A stretch of DNA of 9,365 nt from Nitrospirota bacterium. GTDB taxonomy: Bacteria > Nitrospirota > Thermodesulfovibrionia > Thermodesulfovibrionales > JdFR-86. Made by a program: the position numbers and the translations under genes. The stretch covers positions 1 through 9,365 of the forward strand of contig DAOUWH010000045.1 of assembly GCA_030667205.1 (NCBI GenBank), in the 5' to 3' direction. Below, in pieces: positions 5,594-9,365 of this stretch (the stretch's first letter is position 1; each line of letters opens with the position of its first letter). The notes beneath the pieces were generated by a model, which worked only from the letters and a program-made list of their open reading frames with translations, was not told the DNA's origin and did no database searches.

Positions 5594-7441
5594 ATGGAAT
5601 TTTTCGACCTGGTATTCCCCCAGAACGTAGGCCCCCTCACCTACCGCGTGCCGGAATCTCTGAAAGGCCGCGTGGAGCAGGGCATGCTCGTCGACGCCGA
5701 GATACGAAAGTCCGTAAAGCGGGCCGTTGTCCTGAGGCCATGTTTTAAACCCCCGGAGGGAAAATTAAAGGAGATAGCCTCCATCGAAAGCAAAGGGCCG
5801 GTGCTGAGCGGCCCTTTGCTGAGGGTAATGGAATGGATGGCGGAGTATTATTTTTCCAACGTGGGCGTGGTGCTTAAAAGCATCCTTCCCCGGGAATTTT
5901 TTCAACGTGTAAAGGCTCGAAAATCCCTTGAGGTCTCCGAGGAGCAGGCCGCCTACCGGAGGGACCTCGATGAGAAGACACGACAAGCCATAGAGCGTAT
6001 AAGGGAAAATATCGATAAGAGGCACTATAAGTGCTTTCTCTATCATGCCCACTCGACGCAGGACGAGCTTTCTTTCACACTCGAAGCCATACGCGGGCTT
6101 GAAAACGTAATCGTTCTTGTGCCCGAGCACGCAAGCCTGAAACAGATAGAAGGCTCTGTAAGAGCTGCCGCGGGCGAAAGATTTTCTCTTTATCATGGGG
6201 GCCTGAGCAAGGGGGCGCGCTCCGGGGCGATTGAAAAGATAATAGCCGGCGAGGCCGACGTGGTGCTCGGCAGCCGCTCGGCGGTGTTCGCCCCGCTTAA
6301 GAATGTATCGCTCATCGTTGCGCTCCATGAGGAGAACACCGCCTACAAGGCCGACTCCGGCGTACGATACAGCGCCCGAGACATGGCCGTGCTGAGGGGT
6401 TTTGAGGAGAGCGCCACGGTGCTCCTTACGTCCATCTGCCCCTCGGTGGAGTCCTGGCACAACGCCGGGACAGGAAAGTACACGCTCATCGAGGCCCCCC
6501 CCGCGCCGAGGCCGGAGGTAAGGGTGATCGACATGCGCCGCTCAAAGGACGCCATCTCGAAAAAACTTCGCGATGCGGCAAAGTCCCGGATAGAAAAGGG
6601 ACAGAGGGCGATGTTCGTGATTAACCGCCGGGGCTACTCGATGCTCCGCTGCGGCGACTGCCAGCATGTGACGAGCTGTAAGGACTGCAACGTTCCGCTT
6701 ATCTATTTTAAGGCCGATACGGTCATGCGGTGCGCTTATTGCGGGGCCAGTGGCCCCCCGCCTGAGACCTGCCCGGACTGCGGCGGCCTCATGGAGCCCG
6801 TGGGCGCGGGGGTGGAGCGGGTGCTTGAGGAGATGGACTCGCTGAGTCCCTTAAGTGTAGAGAAGGACTTGCCCCTTAAAGTGATAAGCGATACCGATGA
6901 GAAGCTCATCGTTGGCACAAAGGCCATCGCAAGGCAGGATGCGGCCTCCGAGGGTTTTAAACTCTCCGCGCTCCTTAATGCCGAGAGCTACCGCTATGTG
7001 CCGGACTTCCGCGCCACCGAAAGAGCCTTCAGAGAACTCCTCTACCTCGCCGACAAGACCTCGTCCGGCGGCCAGCTCTTCATACAGACCATGAGCCCCG
7101 GCGCGGACCTTTTCAAATACATCCGCAGGTTTAACTTCAGGGGGTTTTACAGGGACGAGCTTTCCCAGCGCAAGGCCCTGGATTACCCGCCCTTCACACG
7201 CATGGTCCTCCTAAGCGCCACTGGCCCCGCTGGGGCTTTTATGGAAGCGGCAGGGATGGGGAATTTTAAGGGGGTCGAGGTGCTCGGCCCCGTGCCCGCG
7301 CTCACGAAGCGGGGGAAGAACGTAACAAAATTGCTATTGAAGTCATCTTCGAGGAAAAATTTGCGCGCGGCTCTTAAGAAGATCTTAAAGGGGCGCTCCT
7401 CGCGTGAGGTTACGGTGGACGTGGACCCTATATGGGTCTGA
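5594..7441 (+). CDS. priA: Primosomal protein N' (PriA) homologue with degenerate helicase motifs
   Basis: PriA recognises stalled forks and D-loops and reloads the replicative helicase. The 615 residues show the N-terminal 3'-end-binding domain (about 1-100, with TYRVP and EYYFSNVGVVLKSILP), a helicase-like core, and the zinc region with four CxxC pairs (C353/356, C362/365, C380/383, C393/396). PDFRATERAF (470-479) and the C-terminal YPPFTR and VEVLGPVPA are also present. It is about 115 residues shorter than E. coli PriA, largely because the winged-helix linker after residue 110 is nearly missing. The ATPase motifs are broken. The Walker A position reads HAHSTQDEL (151-159, Lys replaced by Glu158), the DEEH box reads LHEE (244-247), GSATPS reads TSICPS, and QVAGRAGR reads YLADKTSS (484-491). 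The frame is intact, so this is a maintained, probably ATPase-dead PriA rather than a pseudogene. Helicase-inactive PriA proteins are known in Deinococcus and inferred in actinobacteria. No clear ribosome-binding site precedes ATG 5594. Confidence 0.9.
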   Translation: MEFFDLVFPQNVGPLTYRVPESLKGRVEQGMLVDAEIRKSVKRAVVLRPCFKPPEGKLKEIASIESKGPVLSGPLLRVMEWMAEYYFSNVGVVLKSILPREFFQRVKARKSLEVSEEQAAYRRDLDEKTRQAIERIRENIDKRHYKCFLYHAHSTQDELSFTLEAIRGLENVIVLVPEHASLKQIEGSVRAAAGERFSLYHGGLSKGARSGAIEKIIAGEADVVLGSRSAVFAPLKNVSLIVALHEENTAYKADSGVRYSARDMAVLRGFEESATVLLTSICPSVESWHNAGTGKYTLIEAPPAPRPEVRVIDMRRSKDAISKKLRDAAKSRIEKGQRAMFVINRRGYSMLRCGDCQHVTSCKDCNVPLIYFKADTVMRCAYCGASGPPPETCPDCGGLMEPVGAGVERVLEEMDSLSPLSVEKDLPLKVISDTDEKLIVGTKAIARQDAASEGFKLSALLNAESYRYVPDFRATERAFRELLYLADKTSSGGQLFIQTMSPGADLFKYIRRFNFRGFYRDELSQRKALDYPPFTRMVLLSATGPAGAFMEAAGMGNFKGVEVLGPVPALTKRGKNVTKLLLKSSSRKNLRAALKKILKGRSSREVTVDVDPIWV

Positions 7442-8372
7442 GTTTGTTTTTCGTGAGTATCTGCCTTGCCCTTGAGATGTCGGCCTCTATCTGGGCGTGA
7501 AGTGCGTCGGCGTCGGGGAATTTTATCGAGTCCCGCAGGCGTTCTATAAAATAAAGCCTCAGGCGCTCTCCCCTGAGGTTGCCGCTACAGTCCAGGAGGT
7601 GCACCTCGTAGCTCGGCTTTGTGCCCTCGAACGTGGGGTTGGTGCCCAGGCTTGCCACGCCGTCGAGCACCTTGCCCCCGAGCCCTGCCATTACGGCGTA
7701 GACGCCGGGTTTGGGCACAAGCTCGTTGGGGGTGGTGATGTTTGCGGTGGGCGTGTCAAGTATCTTTGCGCCCCTGCCCACGCCCTTGACGACCGTGCCT
7801 TCTATCGCATAGGGCCTTCCGAGATAGGCCGCGGCCTCGCAGACCCTGCCCCAGCTAAGGAGGCTCCTTATCCTGCTTGAGCTTACCACGTTGCCCTCAA
7901 GGGTTGCGTGCCTTACGACCCTGACCTTAAAGCCGAACTTCTCGCCTTGCTTTCTTAAGAGTTCGGTAGTGCCTTTCTTGCCTTTTCCGAAAGTGTAATT
8001 ATGGCCCACGATGACCATCTTCGCCTCGAGCTTCTCGACGAGGATGTCGCGGATGAAGTCGTCGGCCTGCGTGCTGGCGAAGTTGCGGTCAAAGAGGATA
8101 AACAGCACCGTGTCCATGCCGTAGTGCCGCATGAGCCGGGCCTTCTCCTCCAACGGCGTAAGAGTCCTCAGGCTCTTCTCCGGCCTCAGTACCTTCATGG
8201 GGTGGGGCTCGAAGGTGACGGCCATGCTCTTGACCCCCAACTTGCGGGCCTCCTCCAATACGGTGGTGAAGATCTTCTGGTGGCCCGTGTGCATGCCGTC
8301 GAAATTGCCGATGGTGACGACCGCGCCACGGTGCTTATTTTTAATCTCGCCTATGTCGTTTAAGACGTCCAT
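7428..8372 (-). CDS. ribF: Bifunctional riboflavin kinase / FAD synthetase
   Basis: RibF phosphorylates riboflavin to FMN and adenylates FMN to FAD in the cytoplasm. The 314 residues match the usual length. The N-terminal nucleotidyltransferase domain has GNFDGMHTGH (22-31), FEPHP (54-58), VGHNYTFGKGKKG (122-134) and SSSRIR (164-169). The C-terminal kinase domain has GRGAKILDTPTANI (199-212), PKPGVYAV (220-227) and GTNPTF (243-248). The usual GFPTAN reads DTPTAN here, keeping the key Thr and Asn. The ATG shares one base with the coaE stop (TAATG), so translation is coupled to coaE. Its 3' end overlaps priA, on the other strand, by 14 bases. Confidence 0.95.
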   Translation of the reverse strand: MDVLNDIGEIKNKHRGAVVTIGNFDGMHTGHQKIFTTVLEEARKLGVKSMAVTFEPHPMKVLRPEKSLRTLTPLEEKARLMRHYGMDTVLFILFDRNFASTQADDFIRDILVEKLEAKMVIVGHNYTFGKGKKGTTELLRKQGEKFGFKVRVVRHATLEGNVVSSSRIRSLLSWGRVCEAAAYLGRPYAIEGTVVKGVGRGAKILDTPTANITTPNELVPKPGVYAVMAGLGGKVLDGVASLGTNPTFEGTKPSYEVHLLDCSGNLRGERLRLYFIERLRDSIKFPDADALHAQIEADISRARQILTKNKLRPI

Positions 8373-8962
8373 TATTTCCCGGTTAATTTCACGAGGTCGC
8401 GGTAGATTTCCTCCACCTTTGCCCTCGCGGCCTCCGGCGGGCCGGAGTTGTCAATGGAGTAGTCCGAGCGCCGTGCCTTTTCCTCCACCGGCATCTGCGA
8501 ACGCAGCCTCCGAATCGCATCGTCCCTGCCGATGCCCGATGCCTCAAGCCTCCGTAAGGCTGTCTCCTCATCAGTATACACCGTAATGGTCTTTGCGAAG
8601 CTGCCTTCGTATCCGCGCTCGAAGATTACCGGGGCCTCCACCACGGCGATATCGGCCTTCACTTCGTCAAGCCTCCGCCCTATGCGCTCGAACACCAGCG
8701 GGTGGAGGATGTCCTCCACGGCGATGCGTAGTCCTTCGTCATTGAAAATTCTGTCGGCCACCCTGTCCTTAAGGAGTTTTCCTCCGGAGTCGAACACCTC
8801 ATCTCCGAGTGTGGCCCTCAGTCGCTCAAGCACCGGCTCCTCCTCGAGCAGTTCTCCCACTATCTCGTCGGCGTCTGTAGTGTGCGCCCCCATCGCCTTA
8901 AAAGTATCCAGGACGAAGGTCTTTCCCATCCCGTAGTTTCCTGTAAGCCCGACCAAAAGCAC
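8372..8962 (-). CDS. coaE: Dephospho-CoA kinase
   Basis: CoaE performs the last step of coenzyme A synthesis, phosphorylating the 3'-hydroxyl of dephospho-CoA with ATP. The 196-residue product shows the P-loop GLTGNYGMGKT (5-15), TDADEI (29-34), ILHPLVFERI (85-94), EAPVIFERGYEG (109-120), and the lid and C-terminal signature RSQMPVEEKARRSDYSIDN (154-172). The start must be GTG at 8962 or very close: an in-frame TAA lies four codons upstream and the P-loop begins at residue 5. No Shine-Dalgarno sequence precedes it, but a TATAAT lies 8 bases upstream. It is followed by ribF with a one-base overlap, pairing two cofactor-synthesis genes. The toxin gene ends 38 bases upstream on the same strand. 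Confidence 0.95.
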   Translation of the reverse strand: MLLVGLTGNYGMGKTFVLDTFKAMGAHTTDADEIVGELLEEEPVLERLRATLGDEVFDSGGKLLKDRVADRIFNDEGLRIAVEDILHPLVFERIGRRLDEVKADIAVVEAPVIFERGYEGSFAKTITVYTDEETALRRLEASGIGRDDAIRRLRSQMPVEEKARRSDYSIDNSGPPEAARAKVEEIYRDLVKLTGK

Positions 8963-8970
8963 GGTTAGAT

Positions 8971-8976
8971 ATTATA
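8971..8976 (-). promoter_or_regulatory. -10 box of coaE-ribF, implying a leaderless or near-leaderless mRNA
   Basis: The - strand reads TATAAT here, with only 8 bases (ATCTAACC) before the GTG start of coaE. Transcription from this box would start around 8965-8962, at or within about 4 bases of the start codon. No convincing -35 is seen 16-18 bases upstream (C/T-rich). The missing Shine-Dalgarno sequence before coaE agrees with this reading. Confidence 0.5.
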
Positions 8977-9000
8977 CCCCATTGGAGGTGCCACGGAGGG

Positions 9001-9285
9001 CTATTGTCTCCCGGCTATTTTCCTGTAAACGTCTTTTCTGTGGATTATCCCGAGTATCCAGACCTCGACACCTTTAATCCTGTAGACGACCCTGTAGTGG
9101 CCGACCCTCAGTTTCCAGTATCCTTTAAGGGTCTTTCTGAGGGGTTCGCCATACTGGTGGGGGGCTGTGGCAAGGCGGCTCTCTATGGCGTTTCGGATGC
9201 GCTTTTTGACTCTGGAGTCAAGCTCCGGTATGTCGACGGTCTTTACGTCCGGGTGGTACAGGAGCCTGAAGCGGGGATCTACCAT
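9001..9285 (-). CDS. RelE/ParE-family type II toxin (probable mRNA interferase)
   Basis: This 94-residue basic protein has the RelE fold signature. Two N-terminal helices (VKKRIRNAIESRLA, 26-39) precede beta strands GYWKLRVGHYRVVYRI (55-70), then VEVWILGIIHRKDVYRKI (73-90). K54, K58, R60, R65, R83 and Y87 are basic or aromatic residues in the positions that cleave ribosome-bound mRNA in RelE. It is full length. Its ATG lies inside the end of the upstream antitoxin gene (7-base overlap, ATGGTAG), the standard antitoxin-toxin arrangement that keeps toxin output lower. RelE versus ParE activity (mRNA versus gyrase) cannot be settled by eye, but the conserved basic residues favour an RNase. Confidence 0.88.
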   Translation of the reverse strand: MVDPRFRLLYHPDVKTVDIPELDSRVKKRIRNAIESRLATAPHQYGEPLRKTLKGYWKLRVGHYRVVYRIKGVEVWILGIIHRKDVYRKIAGRQ

Positions 9286-9365
9286 ACATCTTTGTGGCTG
9301 AGGGCTTTTTTCTTCTTAAAGGTCTTTTCGCGTTCCCCGGCAAGTACGGCAAGAGCGATGTCTTC
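9279..9365 (-). CDS. 3' end of the cognate antitoxin gene (partial, runs off the window)
   Basis: The - strand frame from the window edge to TAG at 9281-9279 encodes the last 28 residues of a protein: EDIALAVLAGEREKT, then four lysines and ALSHKDVW. This acidic/basic helical tail ending in a short strand-like segment is what the toxin-wrapping C-terminus of RelB-type antitoxins looks like. The 7-base overlap with the toxin start supports the pairing. The DNA-binding N-terminus and the operator-promoter lie outside the window. Confidence 0.75.
   Translation of the reverse strand, partial: EDIALAVLAGEREKTFKKKKALSHKDVW

Noticed and set aside
9001..9365. Edge of a larger mobile or defence island
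   Set aside because: Only a TA pair is visible. No integrase, transposase, attachment-site repeat or tRNA end is present in the window.

Overview
This is a GC-rich bacterial chromosomal window with dense coding. Ile is often ATA and Lys AAG. The gene content is ordinary housekeeping with no phage or transposon genes. The organism is probably an anaerobic or microaerophilic Gram-negative lineage of the Desulfobacterota (former Deltaproteobacteria)/Nitrospirota type. That inference rests on four things: a probable selenoprotein, a NifV-type synthase next to isocitrate dehydrogenase, the CCCCCTTT/AAAGGGGG dispersed repeat, and the overall codon style. The sequence alone does not fix the phylum.

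Layout, left half (all + strand). A family-2 O-methyltransferase (23-976) is followed by a nested palindromic repeat (994-1037) and a small DUF167/YggU protein (1068-1367). Next comes a short gene with its own promoter (1486-1788): an exported MerP-like heavy-metal-associated (HMA) domain protein. Its first metal-binding Cys codon is an in-frame TGA, and a hairpin directly after the TGA looks like a bacterial SECIS element. Conventional gene callers will miss or truncate this gene. It is the most notable item in the window.

Centre (+ strand). A probable operon begins with a homocitrate/isopropylmalate-synthase-family enzyme (1977-3209), quite possibly a Re-citrate synthase. It overlaps by one base with an isocitrate dehydrogenase (3209-4285), and is followed 10 bases later by a CNNM/CBS/CorC-type membrane protein (4296-5558). 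Together the first two enzymes could feed acetyl-CoA through citrate and isocitrate to 2-oxoglutarate. A PriA homologue follows (5594-7441). It keeps all eight zinc-binding cysteines but has lost the critical residues of the helicase motifs, so it is probably a structural, ATPase-dead PriA.

Right half (- strand, read from 9365 leftward). The 3' end of an antitoxin gene overlaps a complete RelE/ParE-family toxin (9001-9285). Then come coaE (8372-8962), with a GTG start and a -10 box so close that its mRNA may be leaderless, and ribF (7428-8372), coupled to coaE by a TAATG overlap. ribF and priA converge and overlap by 14 bases at their 3' ends. No tRNA, rRNA, CRISPR array or insertion sequence was seen. 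There is no gene-free stretch longer than about 190 bases.
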